From contig NZ_BBJN01000018.1 in the NCBI RefSeq assembly GCF_000739555.1, positions 1 through 62,063 on the forward strand: a stretch of 62,063 nucleotides of DNA. Direction: 5' to 3'. This stretch comes from Halolamina rubra (GTDB taxonomy: Archaea > Halobacteriota > Halobacteria > Halobacteriales > Haloferacaceae). Of this stretch, positions 26,672-35,083 are shown piece by piece. The position numbers were made by a program, and so were the translations under genes. Every line of letters begins with the position of its first letter. Position 1 is the stretch's first letter. The notes below the pieces were generated by a model. That model saw only the letters and a list, made by a program, of their open reading frames with translations. It was not told the DNA's origin and made no database searches.

Positions 26672-26950
26672 TCACTCCGTGGCACTGTCGGCAGTTGGTG
26701 GCTGGCGCTGCTCATCGGCGACGAGAGCCTCGAGATCGGCCAAACGGTTGGTTTCAGCCGCGATCTCGTCCAGCGTGTACCCCTGCTCTCGGGCGCGTTC
26801 AAGGAGGTCGCGGAGCTCATCACTGTCGACCCCGCGAACGGCCATCTCCTCCCGAATCGCGCGCCGATAGAGGGCTGAAGCGTTGATGTGGTTGTTCCAC
26901 CGCAGGTACAGTTCGTCGATCGCCTCGACGGTGACCGATCTCGTAATCAT
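26672..26950 (-). CDS. Small helical protein at the head of the conjugation operon
   Basis: 92 residues, 'MITRSVTVEAIDELYLRWNN' to 'PTADSATE', soluble and predicted helical, with 'ELRDLLERAREQGYTLDEIA' resembling a helix-turn-helix-like or ribbon-helix-helix-associated segment. I do not recognise the family. As first gene behind a 190-base leader ending at palindrome copy 2, it might regulate the operon. Confidence 0.6.
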   Translation of the reverse strand: MITRSVTVEAIDELYLRWNNHINASALYRRAIREEMAVRGVDSDELRDLLERAREQGYTLDEIAAETNRLADLEALVADEQRQPPTADSATE

Positions 26951-27137
26951 ACGTGTGGAGGGGGGTGTCTATTGGTTGGGTCTCGGTGCGCGGTAACAAT
27001 ATCCACAGTCGAGGACTTATTCCTTTCGTCGGGATCGAAAATCAACCAGAATCGAAGAATCGTTAAGAGATATGTCTCCGATCGACGGCGCTGTGCCGCG
27101 TTTCGGGCAGCCGTGTCGGATAGGGGGCGGGGGTGTC

Positions 27138-27179
27138 TTAACCAACATAGCCGGCCTTGCCGGACCTATTGTTGGTTAA
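27138..27179. repeat. Long-spaced palindrome, copy 2 (TTAACCAACA-N22-TGTTGGTTAA)
   Basis: Arms at 27138-27147 and 27170-27179 identical to copies 1 and 3. Here the spacer is itself palindromic (ATAG, CCGGC, loop CTT, GCCGG, CTAT), making an almost continuous 42-bp hairpin. It lies between the conjugation operon promoter side and a truncated PH-gene copy that starts nine bases further right. Confidence 0.85.
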
Positions 27180-27187
27180 TAGTTCCC

Positions 27188-27299
27188 GCCGAATCAGGCT
27201 ACTCTTGTGTGGGTTCCCGGACCAGACGATCTGTTCATCCGCATCAAGCGTTACCAGTCCACCCTACCTATCTCGATTATCGATGATTCAGATACGCAT
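27188..27299 (-). pseudogene. Truncated, diverged duplicate of the 5' end of the PH-domain gene at 29594-30289
   Basis: About 110 bases align with the first 37 codons of the intact PH gene. Both share a stretch encoding 'EQIVWSGNPH' or 'EEIVWSGNPH' and most surrounding bases, with small indels that break the frame. Homology stops nine bases from palindrome copy 2. It is therefore a duplication or recombination scar rather than a gene. Confidence 0.75.
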
Positions 27300-27340
27300 A
27301 GCACCCTCGGCAATTCAGAAATATAGGGGTGTTGCAAAGA

Positions 27341-27349
27341 ACTATATTA
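27341..27349 (+). promoter_or_regulatory. TATA-like box for the HTH/TumE pair
   Basis: ACTATATTA centred about 26 bases before the ATG at 27371 fits a leaderless transcript and supports that start over the in-frame TTG at 27329. Confidence 0.5.
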
Positions 27350-27370
27350 CTCTATCCCGTCCGTTTCTAC

Positions 27371-27961
27371 ATGGATAATCGGAATTCGCCAGAGGATTTT
27401 GCAGACGTCAACGAAGCGGTCGGAGAGGAATGGGTAGCTGAAACAACGCCGTACGAGCGTATTCGACACGTCATTGCGCATACGTACAGTCCTGTCTCAG
27501 CTGATGCGGTAGCTGATGATGCACGGACCGCTCCAAAGACCGCTCGAAAGCACTTGAACACACTTGCTGAGGAAGGATTCGTTGAGACGACTCCTGGCGA
27601 GCACGGCGGCACGCTCTATCACCGCTCGCCCGAATCGCTCGTCGTGGAACAGGCTGCCGACATCCTTGAGCACGTCTCGACCGACGAACTCGTCACGCGT
27701 ATTCGGGAGATGCGTGAACAGCTCACCGAGTATCAGACCGAATTCGGTGTCGAGTCTCCAGAAGAGTTGGCGGTCAACCAGACGAATCAGGCTCTTGCCG
27801 AGTCCGGGCCTCCACAGGAAGAAATCGATCCAGAGACGATTCGTGAGTGGAAGACGCTCCGTCGGAACCTCGCGTTTGCGAACGCTGCTCTCTCGATTGG
27901 CAACGCCGAGCAGTTTGTCGATAGCGACCGTCGACCGACTGATGACAGCGTTCCCGCTTGA
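27371..27961 (+). CDS. Winged-HTH regulator, probable antitoxin partner
   Basis: 196 residues from the ATG at 27371. A winged helix-turn-helix occupies roughly residues 28-88: 'YERIRHVIAHTYSPVSADAV', 'ARTAPKTARKHLNTLAEEGF' (recognition helix) and 'GGTLYHRSPESLV' (wing). A coiled-coil-like segment follows ('VTRIREMREQLTEYQTEFG') and then an acidic C-terminus. This is a widespread haloarchaeal type found immediately before a TumE-like small protein, with three bases between the genes here. It likely binds its own promoter and neutralises or regulates the partner; this is inferred from arrangement. Confidence 0.7.
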   Translation: MDNRNSPEDFADVNEAVGEEWVAETTPYERIRHVIAHTYSPVSADAVADDARTAPKTARKHLNTLAEEGFVETTPGEHGGTLYHRSPESLVVEQAADILEHVSTDELVTRIREMREQLTEYQTEFGVESPEELAVNQTNQALAESGPPQEEIDPETIREWKTLRRNLAFANAALSIGNAEQFVDSDRRPTDDSVPA

Positions 27962-27964
27962 TCA

Positions 27965-28447
27965 ATGCAGGATTCTCCTAATCAAGCGGAAACCCATACT
28001 CTTCGTGGAGCAACGGATCGGCCGGCGCTACTGACGATTCGTGATGTCGTCGAGGAGATGGAACCGCTTGCGACAGCAGAACTTGATGATTACCTCCATC
28101 CATCCACCCTGGAAGTCAAACTTGACGACGGACTGTGTTCAGCTGAAGAAGCCCGGATTGACATCCAGTGGACGACACGAGATGATTACAAGTTCCACTA
28201 CACGGACACAGAGGCGGTGAATTTCCGGTGGGGAAAGCATCCACATGCGGGTGATTATATCCATGTCTCCGAATTGGAGCACTACCATCCACCGCCCAAT
28301 GCGAGTTCAGATCCAAACCAGGTCGAAGAGTCCTGTATCACACAATCCCCAGAAGAATTGGTTACTCGCGCCGTCCTCAAACTATGGCGGGTTGCCTATC
28401 ATTTGGACTCCTATGAACCACTCAACGCCGGCCACAACCCACCGTGA
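27965..28447 (+). CDS. TumE-like putative toxin
   Basis: 160 residues. The core 'VEVKLDDG'-like 'LEVKLDDGLCSAEEARIDI' and 'DYKFHYTDTEAVNFRWGKHPH', then 'HVSELEHYHPPPNAS', matches the His-rich signature of TumE/DUF6516-type proteins, toxins of type II toxin-antitoxin pairs, some of which act as RNases. The C-terminal helix is 'EELVTRAVLKLWRV'. Paired with the upstream HTH protein. The stop codon is followed within four bases by an IS605-type terminal hairpin, so the locus is next to transposon debris. Family assignment is by pattern and is moderately secure. Confidence 0.6.
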   Translation: MQDSPNQAETHTLRGATDRPALLTIRDVVEEMEPLATAELDDYLHPSTLEVKLDDGLCSAEEARIDIQWTTRDDYKFHYTDTEAVNFRWGKHPHAGDYIHVSELEHYHPPPNASSDPNQVEESCITQSPEELVTRAVLKLWRVAYHLDSYEPLNAGHNPP

Positions 28448-28450
28448 ACC

Positions 28451-28473
28451 GCCTCGGGGTCAAGCCTCGAGGC
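28451..28473 (+). mobile_element. IS200/IS605-type terminal hairpin remnant
   Basis: GCCTCG (28451-28456) pairs with CGAGGC (28468-28473) around an 11-base loop containing GGTCAAGC. This closely resembles the right-end hairpins following tnpB in haloarchaeal IS605/IS1341 elements. No tnpB precedes it, so only the end was left behind. Confidence 0.5.
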
Positions 28474-28694
28474 ACTCGCCTTGTTTATCTGTAGAGGAAG
28501 AGGCCGGCCAAGATCGAATCTTCTGCGGCGGCGTCCCTCCCTACCGGTGCTTGAGATGATATACATGTGGTACCCGGACACCTGCTGATGCCTTTGGCGA
28601 ATCCGACGTGGGTCAAACCCGTTCGAAAGGCCGTCTCCTGGTGGACGCGACAACGTACACCCACCACCGACCGTCGGTTTAGCCTGGCCCGGGG

Positions 28695-28862
28695 ATCTCC
28701 AATACCGTCTGGTCGCAGTCCGAGCAGCCGGGCGTCGAGGAAGGCCAGCGCGTGGTGCTTCGGAACATGGCTAAGAACTGGTACGAGGGGCGCGTCTCCG
28801 TGGCCCAGACAGTGCAGCCGTCGGTCTCGTTCCCCGAGTGGGAGGCATCGTGGGCGGGTTAG
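28695..28862 (+). pseudogene. C-terminal remnant of an OB-fold (RPA-like) DNA-binding protein
   Basis: An open 55-codon frame reading 'NTVWSQSEQPGVEEGQRV' and 'NMAKNWYEGRVSVAQTVQ' and ending 'SFPEWEASWAG' before TAG. This is the last strands of the OB-fold seen in plasmid-type haloarchaeal RPA-like proteins. No start or N-terminal domain is found upstream; frames before 28690 are interrupted. Marks this stretch as plasmid or provirus debris. Confidence 0.5.
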
Positions 28863-29014
28863 GACCGTTGTGACTCTCTTTTGGAGTGACCAGCCACCTC
28901 CCCAGCCGTCGTCCTCGTAGGGCTCGGACGCCCCTCGCGGACGCTCGCGGCAGTCGCCGCGCCTCGCACGCGCCACCGTCACCGTGGATGGTCGGTATCA
29001 GCTATCGATTCAGT

Positions 29015-29587
29015 CTATCTGTCGAGCGAGCTGCGGATCGCTCGGATCTCCTCGCGAATCTCCTGCCACTGCGACAGATCACCGGGGATCGCGGATTGTC
29101 CCCAATCGCCCCCACTGATCCCATCATCGTTCGATGTCGCTCGATCGACGAGTGCCCGGATCGCCCGCGGATCTTCGATCGCTCGGAACGAGAGGTCGTC
29201 CCCACCAGCGAGTTCGAACGTGACTGTCCCGTACCCGAAGATCGATCCCGTGATGTCCTGCTCGAAGGCGCTGTTCTGTACGGTTTCGAGGTTTGCCTGC
29301 GTGACAGACCGCGTCAACACGCCGCGTTTCACGTACAGTGCTTCGTCCGTCACGACGTACTGCACGCCTTGTAGCGCGATATACTGCCACACCGGGATCG
29401 CCAGCGCAAATGGAACGACGGCGAGGAACAGCAGGGTTTCCCCAGAAACACTCACGGCAATCCCGAAGCCTGCGAGGAGAACCCCGGCCACGACTGCTGG
29501 GAGGATGGTCGTGATCCGTGGGCGGCCGGTCCACTCGACGGACTCAGTCGCGTCAAGCGGGATCGCCGAGTCGATTGCCTCCGTCAT
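29015..29587 (-). CDS. PH-domain membrane protein (bPH2/YdbT type)
   Basis: 190 residues. Starts with 'EWTGRPRITTILPAVVAG' (the conserved W-x-G-x-P of this group), two membrane helices (about 27-70), then the PH-like domain 'YVVTDEALYVKRGVLTRSVTQ' and 'LETVQNSAFEQDITGSIFGYG' and 'ELAGGDDLSFRAIEDPRAI'. It ends in a helical tail ('EIREEIRAIRSSLDR'). Membrane-associated, function unknown; related bacterial YdbS/YdbT proteins affect envelope stress responses. It follows the larger paralogue by six bases, so they are probably co-expressed. Confidence 0.8.
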   Translation of the reverse strand: MTEAIDSAIPLDATESVEWTGRPRITTILPAVVAGVLLAGFGIAVSVSGETLLFLAVVPFALAIPVWQYIALQGVQYVVTDEALYVKRGVLTRSVTQANLETVQNSAFEQDITGSIFGYGTVTFELAGGDDLSFRAIEDPRAIRALVDRATSNDDGISGGDWGQSAIPGDLSQWQEIREEIRAIRSSLDR

Positions 29588-29593
29588 GCGTGG

Positions 29594-30289
29594 CTACCGT
29601 TCCTCACTCGACTCGTCGTCGACAGTCGCGTTCGAGGCGTGCTGATCGCTCCTGCCACCCACGTTCTGGGTCGTGTCGTCCTCACTAATCGAGGGTTCGT
29701 CCGTCCCACTGCCGGTGGTTGTCGTCGTCGCCGACGTGGTCCCCGTGGACTCCTGTTGTGCATCGAGCGTCGACCGAATTTCTCTGAGTTCGACGAGAAT
29801 ATCGTCGAGTACGTCGCCCTTCGTCTCACCCGACTCCGTCGTCCGGTCACCGCGGCTGGCCTTCACCCGCTTGTTGATGAGCTCCTGCACTTCGCGCGGA
29901 TCGGGGACTGAGCGGAACTGCAGTTCGACACCGGACCCACCAGCCGTCGATACGTCGACGTTGCCGTACCCGAACTGAGAGCCGAAGAACCCCTGGCTGT
30001 ACGACGTGTTCTGCACTTTCCCGAAATCGATGCGCTGTACGTCCCGCGACAGGACGCCCGTCTTCTTGTACAGTCCATCGGTCGTCACCACGTACTGTGT
30101 ATTCTCCCGCTGGAGATACGCCCCAGCGATGATGAACAGGCCGACGAGGAGAAGCGAGAGCGGCACTCCGACGACGAGTGCCGGAATCAGACTACTCTCG
30201 TGTGGGTTCCCGGACCAGACGATCTCCTCGTCCGCATCAAGCGTCAACCAGTCCACCGTTCCTGCATCGATCGTCGACGATTCTGACAT
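29594..30289 (-). CDS. PH-domain membrane protein (bPH2/YdbT type), paralogue 2
   Basis: 231 residues: 'LTLDADEEIVWSGNPHESSL', one or two membrane helices ('IPALVVGVPLSLLLVGLFII'), then 'QYVVTTDGLYKKTGVLSRDVQ', 'FGKVQNTSYSQGFFGSQFGYG' and 'FRSVPDPREVQELINKRV'. A Ser/Thr/Gly-rich disordered acidic C-terminus follows ('TGTTSATTTTTGSGTDEPS'). First gene of a two-gene operon. Its first 37 codons were duplicated to 27188-27299 next to palindrome copy 2. Confidence 0.8.
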   Translation of the reverse strand: MSESSTIDAGTVDWLTLDADEEIVWSGNPHESSLIPALVVGVPLSLLLVGLFIIAGAYLQRENTQYVVTTDGLYKKTGVLSRDVQRIDFGKVQNTSYSQGFFGSQFGYGNVDVSTAGGSGVELQFRSVPDPREVQELINKRVKASRGDRTTESGETKGDVLDDILVELREIRSTLDAQQESTGTTSATTTTTGSGTDEPSISEDDTTQNVGGRSDQHASNATVDDESSEER

Positions 30290-30984
30290 ACGGGTACTTC
30301 ACCAGAGAAGTGTATTAACTTCCCGACACAGACAGTTCACAACTAGTCCGAACACATGCTTGACCTCCTTCCGCACCTAAAGACGCGGGAATCCCACCAC
30401 GGGATTTCGGGCCGGTCGAACCGCCCCTCTGGTTTCAAGACGCATTCGTTCCAAACGTCTCTTGTTGGGCAGCATCGGCTTGGCTGTCTTGTGGGGGGAC
30501 ACATCCGCCTGGTACTCGCCCATCCAGCAAGCGTCGTTCGGACACGTGAACGTCGCCTGTCGCGGCCGGTATCCTCTCTCTCCGCAGGCGTGATACTCCT
30601 GTCGGCCTTCCTACCACGTAGCACGTGTGTTCATGTGGGGCTGCGTAGGCTCCGTGCCGGTCGACCCCGTCTTTTCGGCCCCTCCGTCCGTATCGTCGAT
30701 CCACACCCTGGCGGTCTCTTCCTTGCGGGCCAACAGTTGTCTGGACTCCGTTCGAGTGTGGCGATAGATTGCACAAACGAGTACATCAACCCGGAGGCGT
30801 TAGCTATCTTAGCCAAACAGGAGCGTGGAGCCTCACGTTCCAGTTCTCCGACCACCAAGTCACGGTCGGGCACAATTCACGGATTCTGGTCGATTGGGTT
30901 GCGTACTCCCCTGATATGTCGAACAGTTTTGACGCATGAGCTACTCGAGAAGCAGCAGACACATCGGCTGTATCGAACCCTGCT
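30290..30984 (-). mobile_element. Stretch with IS605/IS1341-type TnpB remnant and terminal hairpin
   Basis: No intact gene. On the minus strand around 30400-30600 the frame 'GYRPRQATFTCPND' plus 'CWMGEYQADV' resembles the C-terminal zinc-finger region of haloarchaeal TnpB proteins, preceded and followed by frame changes. At 30390-30406 AATCCC pairs with GGGATT around ACCAC, a hairpin like those at IS605 ends. The earlier part (30620-30960) is too decayed to read. Confidence 0.45.
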
Positions 30985-31599
30985 TCAGCCGCCGAACTCC
31001 CCCTCGAGGAGCACCCGAATGCGGCGCAGTTCGCTCAACTCTTCGCCGCCCAGCGTCGACGACCGATCGACCGCGGCCCGTTCGTCGTCGAGCGTTTCGT
31101 CGTCACCCTCGGTAGCAGCCGGGCGACGTCGTCGCACTTTCGTCAACACCTGATCTTTGATCTCTTCGTAGTCGCTGACACCGGTTATTGTCAGTTCGGC
31201 TCCCGTCTGCCCAGCGTAGCCTGCCGTGTGAATACCGACGGAGCCAGCGTCGACGAGTCGCTGAATCGGGCCCTGCGCAGCGTTGACGTTGGTGATTCGG
31301 TTGTACGGCACGGTCGTCTTCTGCTGGAAGAACACGCCGCGTCGGTACTCGATCTCGTCGTCAGTGAGTCGGTAGGCGGCCGTCCGGTAGAATGCCGGAA
31401 TCCACCACGTCAGAAACACGAACACGGCCAGCGGAACGGCAATCACGAGCCCGGAGACCCAGAGGGGAGCGTCGGAAAACGCGCCGACCGACGCGAGGAA
31501 CCCACCGACGGCGACGAGGATACCGACGCCGATGGCTTCGTACAGAAAGTAGTACACCCGCAGTTTCTCTGGCTTGAACCACTCGTTTTCTGGTCGCAT
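30985..31599 (-). CDS. PH-domain membrane protein (bPH2/YdbS type), paralogue 3
   Basis: 204 residues. Starts 'MRPENEWFKPEKLRVYYFLY', the YdbS-like N-terminus, with two membrane helices ('IGVGILVAVGGFLASVGAF', 'LVIAVPLAVFVFLTWWI'), then 'YRLTDDEIEYRRGVFFQQKTT', 'YNRITNVNAAQGPIQRLVDAG', 'TAGYAGQTGAELTITGVSDYE' and an acidic helical tail. YdbS- and YdbT-type genes commonly neighbour each other; here they are separated by transposon debris, so the three genes probably once formed one cluster. Confidence 0.82.
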   Translation of the reverse strand: MRPENEWFKPEKLRVYYFLYEAIGVGILVAVGGFLASVGAFSDAPLWVSGLVIAVPLAVFVFLTWWIPAFYRTAAYRLTDDEIEYRRGVFFQQKTTVPYNRITNVNAAQGPIQRLVDAGSVGIHTAGYAGQTGAELTITGVSDYEEIKDQVLTKVRRRRPAATEGDDETLDDERAAVDRSSTLGGEELSELRRIRVLLEGEFGG

Positions 31600-31724
31600 A
31601 CACGCCCGTACGCGTCGAGGGGTAGTAGATTCGTAAGGTCGTTCTCAGGTCGTGGAATAGCGATATCTGCCGCGGTGACTGTTCGCCCCCAAGTGTTATC
31701 GGACAATTGAACGAACATCAATAC

Positions 31725-32669
31725 ATGTCAGAACGAGTGCAACTACAACCCTCAATAGACCTTCGAATGGTCTCGGGATTTCTTCTCCTCACGTTCGCCA
31801 TCTCTTGGGGTGGTCTTGCCGGGCTCGGCTTCGCCGATATCGATCTCGGCAGTAGTAGCGGGCAGGGCCTCGGCACAATCATCTTCATGGGCGGTCCGGC
31901 GATCGCGGCGATCACCCTCCTCCGGATCCGCCGATCGTCCATTCGGCAAGGAACTGGACTGTCCCGCGGGCGTCTCCGGTGGATTGTCCTCGCCTGGGTC
32001 GCCCCAGCTGGGCTAACCGCGGTGATGATTGGCGTCGGGGCCATGCTCCCGGAGACGGTAGTTACAGCCGACTATTCGGCGTTCTTACTCGAACTCGGGC
32101 TCTCAGAGGGGGAGGCCGCTGCCACGATCGCTGATTTGGAGGCGACTGGCGTGCCAGTGGCCGTTCTCCTGCTCGGGCTTGGGCTCGCCCTCGGGGGGAC
32201 GCTGTTTGCGCTTGCTGCCTTCGGCGAAGAACTCGGCTGGCGGGGGCTGTTACTCACGGAGTTGGCCCCACTCGGCTTTTGGAAGCTATCGATATTGACG
32301 GGTTTGGTCTGGGGAATCTGGCACACTCCGCTCGTCCTTCTTGGGCTCCAGTTCCCCGGGGAGCCAGCAGCCGGAATCGTCTCTATGACCGCTGCAACGG
32401 TTGCGTGGTCGCCGATTTACACCTACCTGACCGTGCGGGCGCGGTCGGTACTCGCTGCGACGTTTTTCCACGGGTCGTTCATTCTGGGTGTCTTCACGTC
32501 GGTGTTCCTCGCCGACGGGAGCGAACTCGTGATATCTCCCTTCGGAATCGTTGGAATCGTGGCCGCGCTGGTCGGCATCACCGCGTGTGTGGCACACGAC
32601 CGACTTCATGCTGCTGAGCAAATCACGACAGGCGACCCACTGAACCCTTGGTCCCGTAATGAGCTGTGA
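31725..32669 (+). CDS. CPBP-family intramembrane metalloprotease
   Basis: 314 residues from the ATG at 31725, preferred over the TTG at 31707. About eight hydrophobic segments. Family motif 1 is 'EELGWRGLLL' with the paired glutamates and arginine; motif 2 is 'GLVWGIWHTPLVLL' with the metal-binding histidine; a third conserved region is 'RSVLAATFFHGSFI'. Members include the CAAX prenyl-protease Rce1 and bacteriocin-immunity proteins; the substrate here is unknown. Monocistronic, convergent to nothing close. Confidence 0.88.
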   Translation: MSERVQLQPSIDLRMVSGFLLLTFAISWGGLAGLGFADIDLGSSSGQGLGTIIFMGGPAIAAITLLRIRRSSIRQGTGLSRGRLRWIVLAWVAPAGLTAVMIGVGAMLPETVVTADYSAFLLELGLSEGEAAATIADLEATGVPVAVLLLGLGLALGGTLFALAAFGEELGWRGLLLTELAPLGFWKLSILTGLVWGIWHTPLVLLGLQFPGEPAAGIVSMTAATVAWSPIYTYLTVRARSVLAATFFHGSFILGVFTSVFLADGSELVISPFGIVGIVAALVGITACVAHDRLHAAEQITTGDPLNPWSRNEL

Positions 32670-32995
32670 GGTGGCTGCGGCGACTATCTCCAGGAACCAA
32701 TCCCCCCACAGCCGCGGGCGCAGCACACCTAGGGAAGAACTTGCTTACCCAACGATGGCCGAAACACGCGCATCTGTGCTGGGTGAGGGTATGTCGGTAG
32801 AACCGCCTACTTACTGATTCAGATTCTTGTGGAATATCCTGCCTTACCATCAACGGTGGCGTTTGGAGGAGTTGTCGGATTCACTCCTACCGTAAACGGC
32901 GGGATTCTCTCCTCGAAGAAAGATACGCGTCAGAACCGCCCAACTGGTCTCCTCCGTCAGAATGATTAAGCGGGTCACGACGCGTTCCCGTAGTA
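32670..32995. other. Intergenic stretch, nothing recognised
   Basis: About 325 bases. A sequence near 32890-32910 (CGGCGGGATTCTCTCC) is reminiscent of haloarchaeal IS605 ends, but no hairpin or tnpB accompanies it. A TATA-like GATTAAGC near 32964 probably belongs to the HD-domain gene. Confidence 0.35.
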
Positions 32996-33664
32996 ATGGC
33001 TCCCCGAATCGGCTCTCTTGCCCGAGAACTCTCACGCCCGTACTACGAGGATGCCTTCCCCGCACACGACATTTTCCACGCGAAACGAGTGCGTGATGTC
33101 TCGCTCCAGCTTGCAGACCAGCATCCCGACACTGTCGACCGAGAAGTTTTGGCTGCGGCTGCGTGGTTTCACGACATCGGCCGACCCCTCGAACGGGTCG
33201 GGGAGATCGATGACCACGACGAATGGGCGGCCAACGAAGTTACGACGCTCCTCGAGAGTGAAGAGTTCTCGACGACCCGAATCACCGCCATCGAGCACTG
33301 CCTCCGAGCACACAGTATCCGGGCAAGCTCGCCAGAGCCGGAGACACTCGAGGCAAAGCTACTCTTCGACGCCGACAAGCTCGATGCGACTGGCGCTGTC
33401 GGACTCGTTCGACTCGCCTGTATCGTCGGTGAGCGTTCCGGACGGACGGGCGAGCAGTACGCGATCATCGACGACGCATCCACACTCGATGTCGACCACG
33501 CAGAACTGCCGGACATCGACGTCGTGCGCGAGTGGGCGCGAACACGTCTCGATGCGTTACACACTGACCCGGGCCGACGCCTCGGGGAGTCCCGCTGGGA
33601 GTTCATGGAGGAGTTCCTCACGCAGTTCGCTCTCGAGACGAACTGGACCCAAGAAACCGGCTGA
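32996..33664 (+). CDS. HD-domain phosphohydrolase
   Basis: 222 residues. HD-superfamily metal ligands in order: His in 'PAHDIFHAKRVRDV', the His-Asp pair in 'AAWFHDIGRPLE', a further His in 'IEHCLRAHSI', and the distal Asp in 'LFDADKLDATGAVGL'. This is the YedJ/YdhB-like stand-alone subgroup, which hydrolyses phosphate esters such as nucleotides; natural substrate unknown. Monocistronic, apparently leaderless. Confidence 0.87.
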   Translation: MAPRIGSLARELSRPYYEDAFPAHDIFHAKRVRDVSLQLADQHPDTVDREVLAAAAWFHDIGRPLERVGEIDDHDEWAANEVTTLLESEEFSTTRITAIEHCLRAHSIRASSPEPETLEAKLLFDADKLDATGAVGLVRLACIVGERSGRTGEQYAIIDDASTLDVDHAELPDIDVVREWARTRLDALHTDPGRRLGESRWEFMEEFLTQFALETNWTQETG

Positions 33665-33814
33665 ACTGGATGGTCTAACTCCCGTGGCCTGAGTGATTGA
33701 GACGGTTTGTGACGGACGCGGAGTACGGTGGCTGAGGCGTCGTGTGAAACCGATACGTGTGGCGAGTCACCAGTACGCAAGCCTTTATGTGAATGACCAC
33801 GCCTTCTCTCGGCT

Positions 33815-35083
33815 ATGGACGCACGGATTCCTGGCTTCTACAAACTGAGCGTTGCCGAACGACGCGAGGCGGTCGCCGACCACTGCGACCTCAGCGAGGA
33901 GGCGGTCTCGGCGATCAGTGGCGGCCTCGACGACACGCGGGCGGACGCGATCAGCGAGAACGTCATCGGCACTATCGAGTACCCGCTCGGGATCGCGACG
34001 AACTTCCAGATCGACGGCGACGACCGCCTGATTCCGATGGCTGTCGAGGAGACGAGCGTCGTCGCAGCGGCCTCCTACGGGGCGCGGATGGCTCGGCCAA
34101 CGGGTGGGTTCACCACCAACGTGAGCGGCCCGGTGATGATCGCGCAGATCCAGGCCGTCGACGTCGACGACCCACACGCCGCGAAAGTCCGGATTCTCGA
34201 GCACGCCGACGAACTCATCGAGGCCGCGAACGCGGAGGACCCGACGCTCGTCGAACACGGCGGCGGCTGTCGGAACGTCGAAGTCCGGGTCGTCGACACG
34301 GCACGCGGCGCGATGGTCGTCACCCACCTGATCGTCGACGTCAGGGACGCGATGGGGGGGAACGCGGTCAACTCGATGGCGGAAGCACTGGCCCCCCGCA
34401 TCGAGGACCTGACCGGCGGCGATGTGCTTCTGCGGATTCTCTCGAACCTAGCCGACCGACGATTGGCCCGGGCGACGGCGACGATCGAACCGGAATCCCT
34501 CACCGACGACGACAGCGAGCTTTCCGGCGAAGAAGTCCGAGACCGTATCGTCGACGCCTGGGCGTTCGCCGCAGCCGATCCGTACCGCGCCGCGACGCAC
34601 AACAAGGGGATCATGAACGGGATCGACGCCGTCGCCACCGCGACGTTCAACGACTGGCGGGCGATCGAGGCGGGCGCCCACGCCTACGCCTCGATGGGTG
34701 GCTACGGCCCGCTCACGAGCTACGAGGTCGACGCCGACGGGAACCTGGCGTGCAGTATCGAGGTCCCGATCCAGGTCGGCACCGTCGGCGGCGCGACCCA
34801 ACTCCAACCCACGGCGCAGGCTGCGATGGAGATCCTCGACGTCGAGTCGGCTGACGAACTCGCGGGCGTGTTCGCGGCGGTCGGCCTCGCGCAGAACTAC
34901 GCTGGCCTCCGCGCGCTGGTCAGCGAGGGCATCCAGACCGGTCACATGAACCTTCACGCGAAGAACATCGCCATCCAGGCGGGCGCTTCGGGCGATCTCG
35001 TCGACGAGGTCGCCGAGCGCATGGTCGCAGAGGACGCGATCCGGCAGGACCGGGCGGAGGAGCTCATCGACGAACTCTCATGA
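33815..35083 (+). CDS. mvaA: Class II (degradative-type) HMG-CoA reductase
   Basis: 422 residues. Class II signature 'ENVIGTIEYPLGIATNF' (49-64), substrate glutamate in 'MAVEETSVVAAAS' (75-87), 'DAMGGNAVNSM' (178-188) and the catalytic Lys264 in 'HNKGIMNGID' with Asp271, plus a C-terminal histidine in 'QTGHMNLHAKN'. Class II enzymes often use NAD and run mevalonate to HMG-CoA in catabolism, though some serve synthesis. Haloarchaea usually make mevalonate with a class I enzyme, so this copy may be catabolic. Its stop overlaps the start of the AtuA gene by ATGA, tying it to acyclic-terpene-type genes. Confidence 0.88.
   Translation: MDARIPGFYKLSVAERREAVADHCDLSEEAVSAISGGLDDTRADAISENVIGTIEYPLGIATNFQIDGDDRLIPMAVEETSVVAAASYGARMARPTGGFTTNVSGPVMIAQIQAVDVDDPHAAKVRILEHADELIEAANAEDPTLVEHGGGCRNVEVRVVDTARGAMVVTHLIVDVRDAMGGNAVNSMAEALAPRIEDLTGGDVLLRILSNLADRRLARATATIEPESLTDDDSELSGEEVRDRIVDAWAFAAADPYRAATHNKGIMNGIDAVATATFNDWRAIEAGAHAYASMGGYGPLTSYEVDADGNLACSIEVPIQVGTVGGATQLQPTAQAAMEILDVESADELAGVFAAVGLAQNYAGLRALVSEGIQTGHMNLHAKNIAIQAGASGDLVDEVAERMVAEDAIRQDRAEELIDELS

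Noticed and set aside
33815..35083. Possibility that this is the biosynthetic class I HMG-CoA reductase
   Set aside because: The 'ENVIGTIEYPLGIATNF' motif and absence of class I signature segments place it in class II.
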